Below, one piece after another: positions 9,524 through 18,312 of a DNA stretch of 64,000 nucleotides (positions are counted from its first letter, which is position 1; each line of letters opens with the position of its first letter). Both the position numbers and the translations under genes were made by a program. The notes under the pieces were generated by a model, which saw only the letters and a list, made by a program, of their open reading frames with translations, was not told where the DNA came from and did not search any database. This stretch comes from Bacteroidota bacterium (lineage in GTDB: Bacteria > Bacteroidota > Bacteroidia > Sphingobacteriales > Sphingobacteriaceae): NCBI GenBank assembly GCA_018266915.1, contig JAFDZM010000076.1, forward strand, positions 1-64,000. Direction: 5' to 3'.

Positions 9524-11572
9524 CTATTGTAAAATGGGTTCCAACGTTTTGTTTTTCAATAAAAGGTATATCTGTTTTTGTGATTCATTCAATCGCTCAC
9601 CATTCTCTACCTTCACATTATTCAACTTTTGATCAATCTGCACAGCCTGCACATTATCTTTTAATTGCAGATTTAGCATTTCAATGATTTGTGCCTTCAT
9701 AGCCGGCTCTGTCACCGGGAAACATACTTCGATGCGATGATAAATGTTCCTGTTCATCCAGTCGGATGATCCCATGTACAGATCTTGCTGACCATTATTG
9801 TGGAACAGAAATACGCGACCATGCTCCAAATACCTGCCTACTATCCGCATAATGCTTATATTCTCGCTAAGCCCGGGTACACCAGGTACAAGGCAGCAAA
9901 TACTGCGGACTATCATTTTTATCTTCACTCCTGCCTGGGATGCCTCATAAAGCTTGTTGATCAGCACCCGCTCCTCCAGGTTATTTAATTTGATAGTAAT
10001 AAATGCTGCCAAGCCCTTTTTCGCATTGGCAATTTCCCGGTCGATCAATTCCAGAAACCTGGATTGCAGGTTGAATTTTGCAACCAGTAAATGTTTGAAA
10101 TCGATCTTATCTTCAGTACCTGGTTTCTTGCGTTTTAGCAAAAAGATAAAAAGCAGCTCCACTTCCCGAAGTATCTCGTGATTGGTAGTGATTAGAATAT
10201 GGTCGGTGTAAAATGCAGCTGTAGTTTCATTAAAATTACCTGTGGAAAGTAAACCTGAATAATTACTGCGGCCATCTATGCTCCGCTTTATCAAAGCAAC
10301 TTTTGCATGTACTTTCAATGCTGCAACACTATACACGATCCTCACACCTGCATTCTTCATTTTCTTGGCCCATTTGATGTTATTGGCCTCATCAAATCGT
10401 GCTTTGAGCTCAATCATCACGAATACCTTCTTGCCATTTTTAGCGGCGCTGATCAAGGCATTTACTATTCTTGAATTACTGGCAACACGGTACAGAGTGA
10501 TATAAACCTCTTCAACTACAGGATCGATTGCCGCCTCATTGAAGAATCGAAGTATTGTATTATAAGATTGATAAGGTGCATGGATACAGATATCCTTCTT
10601 TTTTAGCTGCTCAAATAAGGTCGATTTATAACCGGGCTCTTTATTTGGCAAAGCTGGCCAATCCTCGTAAGTAAGGGCAGAATTCTTTACTGGTATCTGG
10701 CCTAAATCTTTCAGGTTATGGTATCTGCCTCCTTCTGTAATGCTGTCAACTGATAAATTAAAATGGCTTTGAATAAGATATAATAAGCGCAAAGGCAAAC
10801 CGGGCTCGTAAAGAAAACGTGTTGCCAAGCCAGAATCTCTTTTTTGTAATTCGTGTTCTATCTCTTCCAACATATCTCCCGAATATTCATCTTTCACATC
10901 GATCTCGGCATCGCGGGTTATTTTTATACTGAAACAGCCTTTGATCGTGACATCCTTAAATATTTTACTGAGGTTGAATCGGATAATATCATCCAGAAAT
11001 ACGACATATTGTGTCTTATCAATATTCAAAGAATAAAACCTTGATAGCTGATCGGAAGGAATATTCAGGATTATATTCTTCTCCAATCCGCCCTGCTCAA
11101 GTATCACAAGGAAGTATATCTTATTATTTTCCGGGAAGAATGCATTATCCATAAGTTCGACCGGTTGCAGAAAAGCCATCACCTGGCTGTGCAGGTAATC
11201 ATTAACCACAGCTAAAACATCTTCGGGTAAAGACTCGTGATATAATAAATGGATATTATTTTTCTTTAACGTAGGAATGACATGCTGCGTAAGCGTTTGC
11301 CCAAACAATTCAAGTTGTTCCCCAATAACCTTTCTCGCTTCCTGCAGGCTTGTTTTGGCATGTTCTTCCCCTCTCTCACCTGCCAATTGATGCACAGCCA
11401 TCTGCACAGGCATACGTACTCTGTAAAACTCATCCAGATTAGATGAATAGATAGATAAGAACTTAATCCGTTCCAGTATAGGCACAGTTGGTTTGCCTGC
11501 TTCGCGCAGTATAAGCTCATTAAACGCCAGCCAGCTTATATCACGGTCGAAGTATTGCACAGGTATTTCCAT
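9524..11572 (-). CDS. ppk1: Polyphosphate kinase 1
   Basis: It reversibly makes inorganic polyphosphate from ATP. The 682-residue protein has the full PPK1 layout: N domain starting YFDRDISWLAFNELIL, head domain, and two C-terminal catalytic domains. Key motifs are LKVHAKVALI (phospho-acceptor His422), LSTGNFNETTAAFYTD, RYLEHGRVFLFHN (His584, counterpart of the second active-site His) and MGSSDWMNRN. It lies 5 bp after the HD/Pycsar-like gene and 17 bp before the PAP2 gene, so polyphosphate synthesis is coupled to a nucleotide-type HD protein and phosphoester hydrolysis. No ppx/exopolyphosphatase is in the window. Confidence 0.95.
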   Translation of the reverse strand: MEIPVQYFDRDISWLAFNELILREAGKPTVPILERIKFLSIYSSNLDEFYRVRMPVQMAVHQLAGERGEEHAKTSLQEARKVIGEQLELFGQTLTQHVIPTLKKNNIHLLYHESLPEDVLAVVNDYLHSQVMAFLQPVELMDNAFFPENNKIYFLVILEQGGLEKNIILNIPSDQLSRFYSLNIDKTQYVVFLDDIIRFNLSKIFKDVTIKGCFSIKITRDAEIDVKDEYSGDMLEEIEHELQKRDSGLATRFLYEPGLPLRLLYLIQSHFNLSVDSITEGGRYHNLKDLGQIPVKNSALTYEDWPALPNKEPGYKSTLFEQLKKKDICIHAPYQSYNTILRFFNEAAIDPVVEEVYITLYRVASNSRIVNALISAAKNGKKVFVMIELKARFDEANNIKWAKKMKNAGVRIVYSVAALKVHAKVALIKRSIDGRSNYSGLLSTGNFNETTAAFYTDHILITTNHEILREVELLFIFLLKRKKPGTEDKIDFKHLLVAKFNLQSRFLELIDREIANAKKGLAAFITIKLNNLEERVLINKLYEASQAGVKIKMIVRSICCLVPGVPGLSENISIMRIVGRYLEHGRVFLFHNNGQQDLYMGSSDWMNRNIYHRIEVCFPVTEPAMKAQIIEMLNLQLKDNVQAVQIDQKLNNVKVENGERLNESQKQIYLLLKNKTLEPILQ

Positions 11573-11577
11573 AAAAG

Positions 11578-12813
11578 CTATTTTGGAATTACAGGTATAG
11601 GCTCGGTATGGAACATCACAGCTATAACAAAGGCTAAAACCGAAATGATCAATCCAAACATAAAAATGTTGTAGGCCACCCTTAATTGGTGGTATTTTCG
11701 GCCCAGTACCACTCCCTGCGAATACACGTCCATTATCAACGTATGATATAGCAGGTCTTTATCGCTCATCACTTTCTGCATACCCGTATAATAATCATCC
11801 AGCTTCATCTTGTAGAAGTTGCCAAAAAAAAGCAGGTTCACTTTTTTATCATCAATTTCCTCAATAGAGAAAACTCCCCGTGGTATAGATGGGCGGGTAG
11901 AAAGAATAGAGAAAATAATACTCAGTACGCTTACCGCCAGCAACATAAATGTGGGTATAATGATAAAGCTGTTAGTGTCCAGCTTGCGCAGTACTAAACT
12001 GATAATTGCAGAAAGTATGATGGAATTAACGGTGATCAGAATATGTGCTTTCCCGTCAGCCATATCGCTCAGGCGCTGATTATTTCCTGATGTGATACGA
12101 AACATAGTTTCAATACCGCGTTCCGGAATATCTTTATTCTTTTTGATATGTCCGTTATGTTCCGCATGCTCTTCGTGAACAACCTTCGGTAAATCGGTCT
12201 CCATTTTTTTCAGGTCCTCTTTGTTCAGGCGTTCTTTTAATTTGTCAAGATTTTGTTTCTTTCTATCATTCAGCAAAACGTTGCAGTAGTCGGTGAAATA
12301 ATGGTGTTGCTCCATAAATTCAACTGTTTCTAACCGCCATTGCTCCTTTGACATTTCTTTTTTTGAAGCAGTTTCTATCTCTTTTCTTAACAGCTTGTTT
12401 TTGTCAGAGAAATTGTCCGTTCCCATATGAAACATATCCGCATCACAGATAATTTCCTCCAGCAAATTCTGAGGATTTTGCGGCATCTCTGTTGCCATAA
12501 TACACTGGTTGATCCTGGCGATGGTTTCCTGGTCAACACCTTGCTGCCTTAAATAATTATCAGCAACCTTTACGCTTTCTCTTTCATGATTGTCACGTGT
12601 TTTCAGGTAACCGGTATCGTGAAACCAGGCTGCGGTAACCACTACAAAAAAATCACTGTCAGACAGCTGATAGTGATTGGCAATCTGGATGGTGGAATCA
12701 ACCACAAATTGGGTATGCGCTTTATTGTGATAGGGTAATCCGTTGTCGGCATGTCCACCGAACATTGACGTTACATATTGGGCTACCTGCTCGAGTAAGG
12801 CTTTGTAATCCAT
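11578..12813 (-). CDS. HD-domain phosphohydrolase fused to Pycsar-effector-like transmembrane domain
   Basis: Residues 1 to about 200 form an HD domain: YHNKAH (His29/His33), AAWFHDTGY (His65-Asp66) and ICDADMFHMG (Asp124), the set expected for a metal-dependent phosphohydrolase. After a charged linker, residues about 235-411 match the Pycsar system effector family (formerly DUF5706, PycTM): ITSGNNQRLSDMADGKAHIL, membrane helices near 255-275, 283-303 and 381-401, and a loop RPSIPRGVFSIEEID. In described Pycsar systems such domains damage the membrane on sensing cCMP or cUMP; here no cyclase is adjacent. I chose ATG 12813 over an upstream TTG at 12819. It is the first gene of the ppk1 operon, 5 bp before ppk1. 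Confidence 0.88.
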   Translation of the reverse strand: MDYKALLEQVAQYVTSMFGGHADNGLPYHNKAHTQFVVDSTIQIANHYQLSDSDFFVVVTAAWFHDTGYLKTRDNHERESVKVADNYLRQQGVDQETIARINQCIMATEMPQNPQNLLEEIICDADMFHMGTDNFSDKNKLLRKEIETASKKEMSKEQWRLETVEFMEQHHYFTDYCNVLLNDRKKQNLDKLKERLNKEDLKKMETDLPKVVHEEHAEHNGHIKKNKDIPERGIETMFRITSGNNQRLSDMADGKAHILITVNSIILSAIISLVLRKLDTNSFIIIPTFMLLAVSVLSIIFSILSTRPSIPRGVFSIEEIDDKKVNLLFFGNFYKMKLDDYYTGMQKVMSDKDLLYHTLIMDVYSQGVVLGRKYHQLRVAYNIFMFGLIISVLAFVIAVMFHTEPIPVIPK

Positions 12814-13142
12814 CGGCAAAATTTAATATCGTTTAAAATAGGCAGTTTTAATTCTAAAACTACAACTTAAGGTCGAATAATCCTATGTGCTTAAAAATAT
12901 GTATTAAATAAGCATAGGAATATAGTTTTCACATTATACCTGATTCCAAATCACATACCAATTACAAACCATTTGATTTAAAATCAGTTGGAAACTTGCT
13001 GACAAATTCCGCTGACGATATTTCGTCAATAGATAAAATAAAATGGCTAAATAAAACGATAATACGTTGTCATATTATTAAAAAAAATGACAGAAATAAT
13101 AGATAATTTTTAACTTCAAATAAGGATTTTTTGTGACCTGAT
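12814..13142. other. AT-rich intergenic region upstream of ppk1 operon
   Basis: No open frame of note. It should carry the promoter of the leftward HD-ppk1-PAP2-barrel operon and any old promoter of the rightward ankyrin pseudogene. No match to TAnnTTTG or to a sigma-54 element was found on the minus strand. Confidence 0.5.
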
Positions 13143-13574
13143 ATGCCTGATTATACACAAATGCTATATGATATCGAGGTGCATTCTGTGGAAGGTATCA
13201 GGCGTTATTTTGACCAGGGCGGCAATCCTAATGAAGTACATGAAGGAATTCCCCTCTTTACCAGTATGGTCTAAATGTATTTCCGGTTGCCACGATTTAA
13301 AGATTGCGTACAGGTACTTATTGATCGTGGATTGGAGTTTGAAGATCAGGCTTTACGAGCTGTCTTAACTGATAACGATGATCTGGGGCAAAGGTTATGA
13401 GTGGGAAACATTTATACCGTCGGTAAATCCAGTTAGCTATGCCATGATGGGCCTGCTGCCTCAAATGCATAGGAAGATACAACAGTAACAGAAACAGTTT
13501 CTCTACTAATCAAACACGCTTACAAAATTGATTATATGCCCGCGAATGTTCCGAATGCTTATTTGAAGCAATAA
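13143..13574 (+). pseudogene. Decayed ankyrin-repeat protein gene
   Basis: A frame opens at ATG 13143 (MPDYTQMLYD, then IRRYFDQGGNPNEVHEGIPL) and meets TAA at 13272-13274. The same frame then continues sensibly (FKDCVQVLIDRGLEFEDQAL) to about 13370. Meaning next shifts to another frame at 13381 (IWGKGYEWETFIPSVNP, MMGLLPQMH), and returns to the first frame at about 13482 (TVTETVSLLIKHAYKIDYMP) to end AYLKQ with TAA at 13572-13574. So one gene is spread over two frames with a nonsense codon and at least two frameshifts. The central ankyrin core appears deleted at 13370-13381. I infer an intact parent of roughly 240-250 residues. Confidence 0.8.
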
Positions 13575-13581
13575 AAGATTT

Positions 13582-15105
13582 TTAGATCAAATTCAACATC
13601 TTCTGCGTAGCCTTTATAGCAGAAACCGTCTGATCGCTATCCAAACCGCGTGTTTTAAACTCTTTACCGCTAAAATCCCAGGTGATAATGGTTTCGCATA
13701 AAGCGTCTGATTTACCACCGGGTGGGATGCGCACTGCATAATCAGTCAACACCGGTAATATGAGTTTCTTTTTAGAGTAGATCGCTTTCAAAGCATTCAT
13801 AAAGGCATCATACTGACCATCGCCCTGTGCATGCTCCTCAAACTCTTCGCCATCCACATCAATCCTGAGGGTAACTGACGGACGAAGATCTTTTGAGTGG
13901 GTAAGCACATAGTTTTTGATATGTACCTTTTGCTCTATGGTATTGCTGTCGAGAATATCAGAGATGATATAAGGAAGATCGGACTGGGTAACTACCTCTT
14001 TCCGGTCACCTAACTCGATGATCTTTTGGGTTACTTTTTTCAGGTCCTCATCCGACAAACGGATACCTAACTGCTGTAAGTTGTTTTCGATATTAGCTTT
14101 CCCGCTGGTTTTACCCAAAGCATATTTACGCTGGCGACCGAAGCGCTCAGGCATCAGATCGTTAAAATACAGGTTATTTTTCTTGTCGCCATCAGCATGG
14201 ATGCCCGCCGTTTGGGTAAACACATTCTCGCCTACAACCGGCTTGTTTACCGGTATTCTGAACCCTGAGAAAGTCTCTACCAATTTGCTTACAGAATATA
14301 GCGACTTTTCCTCTACAGAAGTCTGTACATCCTTCACATAATCGTTCAGTACAGCAATGGTGCTTGCTAAAGGTGCGTTACCGGCACGCTCACCCATACC
14401 ATTAATGGTCAAATGCAGGCCTTTTACGCCAGCATTCACCGCTTCCAAAACGTTGGCTATGCTCAGATCATAATCGTTGTGTGCATGGAAGTCAAAGTGA
14501 ATATTTGGATACTTAGGAACGATCGCATCCAAATATTTTCTTGTTTCAGAAGGGATTAATACGCCTAAAGTATCTGGTAATAATATTCTTTTAACTGGTT
14601 GCATAGCCAGGAAATCAAGATACTGGAAAACATACTCCTGCGAATGACGCATGCCATTGCTCCAGTCTTCCAGGTATACATTGGTTTCTATACCGTTTTT
14701 TGCAGCATATGCTATAACCTCGGCAACTTCTTTAAAATGCTGCTCCGGTGTTTTTTTAAGCTGATAGGTTAAATGGTTTAATGAGCCTTTAGTGAGCAGG
14801 TTCATCACCTTTGCTCCTGCTTCAATCATCCAGTCGACAGATGTTGTTCCATCCACAAAGGTCAACACTTCAATTTTATCAATAAAGCCGTTTGCTGTTG
14901 CCCATTCGGTAATCTTCTTCACCGCTTTAAACTCCCCTTCTGACACGCGTGCAGAAGCAATCTCAATACGGTCAACCTTTACTTCGGTCAATAAAAGCTG
15001 TGCTATAGTTAATTTCTCGGACGAAGAAAAGGATACCCCGCTGGTTTGTTCACCGTCACGCAGGGTTGTATCCATTATTTCTATATGGCGTTGCAACTGG
15101 CTCAT
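13582..15105 (-). CDS. 2-isopropylmalate/citramalate synthase family protein with LeuA regulatory domain
   Basis: A DRE-TIM acyltransferase condensing acetyl-CoA with a 2-oxo acid. Visible are MDTTLRDGEQTSGVSF at the N-terminus, FDFHAHNDYDLSIANVLEA (metal-binding His pair), NGMGERAGNAPL, and a C-terminal LeuA dimer regulatory domain (about residues 380-507). At 507 residues it fits the long Bacteroidota class usually labelled alpha-isopropylmalate synthase regulatory-domain protein. Whether the acceptor is 2-ketoisovalerate (leucine) or pyruvate (citramalate to isoleucine) cannot be told from the sequence. It is the last gene of leuC-leuD, 23 bp after leuD. No leuB follows; the next element is the ankyrin pseudogene. 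Confidence 0.85.
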   Translation of the reverse strand: MSQLQRHIEIMDTTLRDGEQTSGVSFSSSEKLTIAQLLLTEVKVDRIEIASARVSEGEFKAVKKITEWATANGFIDKIEVLTFVDGTTSVDWMIEAGAKVMNLLTKGSLNHLTYQLKKTPEQHFKEVAEVIAYAAKNGIETNVYLEDWSNGMRHSQEYVFQYLDFLAMQPVKRILLPDTLGVLIPSETRKYLDAIVPKYPNIHFDFHAHNDYDLSIANVLEAVNAGVKGLHLTINGMGERAGNAPLASTIAVLNDYVKDVQTSVEEKSLYSVSKLVETFSGFRIPVNKPVVGENVFTQTAGIHADGDKKNNLYFNDLMPERFGRQRKYALGKTSGKANIENNLQQLGIRLSDEDLKKVTQKIIELGDRKEVVTQSDLPYIISDILDSNTIEQKVHIKNYVLTHSKDLRPSVTLRIDVDGEEFEEHAQGDGQYDAFMNALKAIYSKKKLILPVLTDYAVRIPPGGKSDALCETIITWDFSGKEFKTRGLDSDQTVSAIKATQKMLNLI

Positions 15106-15128
15106 TGTACTAAAAATATTGCTGCAGA

Positions 15129-15725
15129 TTAATAGTTACTTTTAGCAGCAAAACCGCCTATCTCTTCTTTCATCGACTGCAGGTAGTCAATATCATCAAA
15201 GCCATTAAGCAAATTGTGTTTTTTGTAACCGTTGATCACGAATGATTCTTTATCACCGGTTTTTACAATGGTGATAGTCTGATCATTCAGGTTTACTTCC
15301 AATTCGGTTGAAGGATCGCCGATCACATTTTTGAATATCTTATCCAAAAACTCAGGGCTCACCTGTACAGGCAGTATACCTACATTGATGGAATTGTTTC
15401 TGAAGATGTCAGCAAAAAAGCTGGATACTACGCAACGGAAACCGTAGTCGTAAATAGCCCATGCAGCGTGCTCACGGCTGCTGCCGCTGCCAAAGTTTTT
15501 GCCGCCTACCAGTATTTTACCTGTATAGGTCGGGTCATTCAATATAAAATCCTGTTTGGGTGAATTGTCTGAATTATATCTCCAGTCCCTGAACAGGTTA
15601 TCGCCAAAGCCTTTGCGCTCAGTAGCTTTTAAGAAACGAGCCGGGATGATCTGGTCGGTATCAACATTCTCTATTGGTAACGGAACTGCTGTACTCTTTA
15701 ATATCGTGAATTTATCGTATGCCAT
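15129..15725 (-). CDS. leuD: 3-isopropylmalate dehydratase small subunit
   Basis: Forms the swivel domain of isopropylmalate isomerase with LeuC, converting 2- to 3-isopropylmalate. Motifs are ENVDTDQIIPARFLK, NFGSGSSREHAAWAIYDYGF and a C-terminal IVKTGDKESFVINGYKKHN. Length of 198 residues is typical. It lies 97 bp after leuC, a spacer filled by an AGCTTAAAGC inverted repeat, and 23 bp before the synthase gene. Confidence 0.96.
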   Translation of the reverse strand: MAYDKFTILKSTAVPLPIENVDTDQIIPARFLKATERKGFGDNLFRDWRYNSDNSPKQDFILNDPTYTGKILVGGKNFGSGSSREHAAWAIYDYGFRCVVSSFFADIFRNNSINVGILPVQVSPEFLDKIFKNVIGDPSTELEVNLNDQTITIVKTGDKESFVINGYKKHNLLNGFDDIDYLQSMKEEIGGFAAKSNY

Positions 15726-15740
15726 TTTTTCTTAGCTGAA

Positions 15741-15818
15741 AGCTTAAAGCATAAAGCTGAAAGCTTGTGTGATTGTATTATTTTAATTGCTTTAAGCTTG
15801 CGCTTTCTGCTTTAAGCT
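15741..15818. repeat. AGCTTAAAGC imperfect inverted repeat between leuC and leuD
   Basis: The arm at 15741-15766 (AGCTTAAAGC, then ATAAAGC and AGCTT) is largely the reverse complement of 15793-15818. It could fold into a long hairpin in the leuC-leuD message and so adjust the leuC:leuD ratio; that effect is inference. Confidence 0.65.
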
Positions 15819-15822
15819 CCAA

Positions 15823-17226
15823 TTACATTAATTCTCTCGGGTCGGTTACTTTACCTGTCACTGCTGCTGCCGCTGCTACCAACGGGCTTGCCAATAAAGT
15901 ACGTGCACCCGGGCCTTGTCGGCCTTCGAAATTACGGTTGCTGGTACTTACCGCATATTTACCTGCCGGAACTTTATCATCGTTCATTGCCAAACACGCT
16001 GAACAGCCCGGTTGACGCAATTGGAATCCAGCTGCGTTCAGGATATCAAGAATACCTTCTTCTTTAATCTGGCTCTCTACGATATGTGATCCCGGTACTA
16101 ACCATGCAGTAATATTATCAGCTTTTTTGCGACCTTTTACCAGCGATGCAAAAGCTCTGAAGTCTTCAATACGGCCGTTGGTACAGCTCCCCAGGAATAC
16201 ATAATCAACCGGTTTACCGATCAATTGGTCATCCTCATGGAAACCCATATAATCCAATGATTTTTTGTATGATGCTTCACCATCTTTCACCTCTTTTGCA
16301 AAAGGAATATGGTGTGTAATACCGGTTCCTAAGCCAGGATTGGTACCGTAAGTGATCTGTGGTTCGATATTATCGGCGTGATAGTTCAATTCCAGATCGA
16401 ATTTGGCATCAGCATCGGTTTTTAATGTTTTCCAGTAAGCAACTGCTTTATCCCACGCCTCGCCTTTTGGAGCAAGTTCTCTGCCTTTTAAGTAAGCGAA
16501 TGTGGTTTCATCAGGAGCGACCATACCGCCACGTGCGCCCATTTCGATAGAAAGGTTACAAACGGTCATACGGCCTTCCATACTCATATTTTCAAATACC
16601 TCGCCGGCAAATTCTATAAAATATCCTGTTGCGCCACTGGCTGTAATTTGCGAAAGGATAAATAACGGCACGTCTTTAGGCGTAACACCTTTACCCAGTT
16701 TACCATTAATAGTAATGCGCAATTTTTTAGGCTTTGGCTGCATGATGCACTGCGAAGAAAGCACCATCTCCACTTCAGAAGTGCCGATACCAAAAGCAAT
16801 AGCCCCAAACGCACCATGGGTGGATGTATGCGAGTCACCACAAACAATGGTCATACCTGGCTGGGTAATGCCATTTTCAGGACCGACAACGTGAACGATA
16901 CCGTTTTTCGGGTTATTCAGTCCCCAATGTGATATACCATATTTAGCAGAGTTTTCTTCCAGGGCTTTTAGCTGGTTAGCCGAAAGCGGGTCCTGCACAG
17001 GCAAATGCTGGTTAATAGTAGGCGTGTTGTGATCGGCTGTTGCGAATGTTCGGTTCGGGTACATTACTGAAATGCCCCTGGTCTTTAATCCGAGGAATGC
17101 CACCGGGCTTGTCACCTCGTGAATAAAGTGCCTGTCGATAAATAATACATCCGGGCCATCCTCAATCTTTCTCACTACATGTGAGTCCCACACTTTATCA
17201 AACAGGGTACTTGGACTAGTGCTCAT
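15823..17226 (-). CDS. leuC: 3-isopropylmalate dehydratase large subunit
   Basis: Aconitase-family [4Fe-4S] enzyme of leucine synthesis. Cluster ligands are visible in [14 protein letters not shown] and GCSACLAM; other family blocks are [21 protein letters not shown] and [13 protein letters not shown]. At 467 residues it is full length. First structural gene of the leu operon; its 5' region holds a leader peptide (17539-17459) and a hairpin (17431-17391), leaving about 164 bases between hairpin and ATG. Confidence 0.96.
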   Translation of the reverse strand: MSTSPSTLFDKVWDSHVVRKIEDGPDVLFIDRHFIHEVTSPVAFLGLKTRGISVMYPNRTFATADHNTPTINQHLPVQDPLSANQLKALEENSAKYGISHWGLNNPKNGIVHVVGPENGITQPGMTIVCGDSHTSTHGAFGAIAFGIGTSEVEMVLSSQCIMQPKPKKLRITINGKLGKGVTPKDVPLFILSQITASGATGYFIEFAGEVFENMSMEGRMTVCNLSIEMGARGGMVAPDETTFAYLKGRELAPKGEAWDKAVAYWKTLKTDADAKFDLELNYHADNIEPQITYGTNPGLGTGITHHIPFAKEVKDGEASYKKSLDYMGFHEDDQLIGKPVDYVFLGSCTNGRIEDFRAFASLVKGRKKADNITAWLVPGSHIVESQIKEEGILDILNAAGFQLRQPGCSACLAMNDDKVPAGKYAVSTSNRNFEGRQGPGARTLLASPLVAAAAAVTGKVTDPRELM

Positions 17227-17390
17227 TTTATTAAGTATTTGAAATTAGTTTTATAATCTTCGAAAACAGAGGTGCAAATTCGGAAAAATAGTACAAAATC
17301 ACTAATCTTTTTTCAAATTTCTTTGTTTAAACAAAAATAATAAAGAAAATAGCCTAAATACCACAATAGACTAAGGTCTCAAAACAGGTC

Positions 17391-17431
17391 AAAATAAAAG
17401 GGATGGCACTCTTTGCCATCCCTTTTATTTT
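17391..17431 (-). terminator. Attenuator-type terminator hairpin upstream of leuC
   Basis: A perfect 17-bp stem (17391-17407 with 17415-17431, core GGGATGGC/GCCATCCC flanked by AAAATAAAA/TTTTATTTT) with a 7-base loop. Read leftward it ends in a U-rich tract, as in rho-independent terminators. It lies between the leader peptide and leuC on the same strand, not after any gene, so it should stop leu transcription unless antiterminated. Confidence 0.8.
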
Positions 17432-17458
17432 GAAATTTAACTTACGTATAGTACAAAA

Positions 17459-17539
17459 TTATTTTACTCTGCTTTTTGCAGGGGTAAGAGGTACTATAAT
17501 AATAGCTAACAACAGAGCAACTTCTAATACAGTGATCAT
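17459..17539 (-). CDS. Putative branched-chain amino acid leader peptide of the leu operon (26 aa)
   Basis: ATG at 17539, TAA ending at 17459. The peptide begins MITVLEVALLLAIIIVPL and ends AKSRVK; 13 of 26 residues are Leu, Ile or Val, including runs LLL and III. That profile is like enterobacterial ilvL leader peptides. The stop lies 27 bases before a strong terminator hairpin and about 230 bases before leuC. Codons 14-16 (Ile-Ile-Val, 17498-17491) can pair perfectly over 8 bases with 17454-17447 just after the stop, which a ribosome stalled on Ile/Val codons would block. Regulation by ribosome stalling is inferred. The alternative is a tiny membrane peptide, since the sequence is also hydrophobic enough to span a membrane. 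Confidence 0.68.
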   Translation of the reverse strand: MITVLEVALLLAIIIVPLTPAKSRVK

Positions 17540-18312
17540 GACGTTTGTTTTATTTATTAATTATTAAATGATTAAATAGCTTTCAGAAAAATAAAACTGT
17601 CTTACGGCTACACCTCAATTTTGCAATTCAGGGTTCAGGTTGAACAGAGCAATCGTATTCTTCTGACCAGATTACGGCGAAAAATATGCCATTCTTGAAA
17701 ATAATTTTTTAGCTAAAAAATGAACGAAAATGGAATTTACCAAAAAGAAAAAATCGTTTTAAAACCCGGAGCGTTTCTAAGAAAAAAATCATGATAAAAA
17801 TTCAGCAACAAAAAATATCCCGCTAGAGAAAACAATAAATTTCATTTTGAAAAAAATTACAGATAACTCGAAAAATCAGAGTGATTTTACAGAACAATAG
17901 GCCATTTGAAGGCAAAATCTATTCAAAATTCAAGAAAATGAGATGATTTCCAGTTTAAAACCACTTAACCTGACATCTTTTTATCAAAAATTGGGGTCTC
18001 AACCAGAATTTTTTTCAGAAAAGCCTACCAAATAAAATTTTTGACAATTTGTCACGCACAAGGGAAGTAGAGCATTTTACGCCAAAGTGTCATTTAAAAA
18101 TCACTGACAAACGACTGTCAAAATGGCAAAATAGATATAAACCAAGAAAACATCTCCAAAATACCCTATGCCAAAGTTTTCGGAAAGAACATCCGGCAAA
18201 TATGATTTTGTCGCATTTAACCCACCCGATAGTCGGATTTACGACTCACCCGGGGCTGATCTATCCCGGTATATTTGCCTATATTAATTATCAAACGCAA
18301 AAGACAAGACTT
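17540..18312. other. Long AT-rich region between leu leader and DHFR-like gene
   Basis: About 770 bp, very A-rich, with many homopolymer runs. I see no conserved coding sequence. An open frame from TTG 18049 runs into the DHFR-like gene, but residues before Met at 18313 look unrelated to the family. The leftward half must contain the leu promoter. A TATATTTG box on the plus strand at 18270 could serve the DHFR-like gene. Confidence 0.5.
18270..18277 (+). promoter_or_regulatory. Candidate -7 box for DHFR-like gene
   Basis: TATATTTG matches TAnnTTTG and lies 35 bp before ATG 18313, giving a short leader. No good -33 TTG is seen. If real, it excludes the more upstream TTG start at 18049. Confidence 0.35.

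Noticed and set aside
11578..12813. Complete Pycsar anti-phage system
   Set aside because: No pyrimidine cyclase gene is adjacent or elsewhere in the window, and the neighbours are polyphosphate and phosphatase genes; only the effector-like domain is supported.
13168..13368. 66-residue frame in the pseudogene region
   Set aside because: Wrong frame relative to the recognisable ankyrin-protein fragments that start at 13143.
16502..16894. 130-residue plus-strand frame inside leuC
   Set aside because: Shadow of the conserved leuC coding strand; composition reflects codon complement only.
17391..17431. Terminator of an unseen rightward gene
   Set aside because: No rightward gene ends here; the nearest plus-strand gene starts at 18313. 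Orientation and leader peptide fit leftward attenuation better.
18049..18312. N-terminal extension of the DHFR-like frame from TTG 18049
   Set aside because: The extra 88 residues are unlike the family, start at TTG, and lie upstream of a candidate promoter box; Met at 18313 gives the normal N-terminus.
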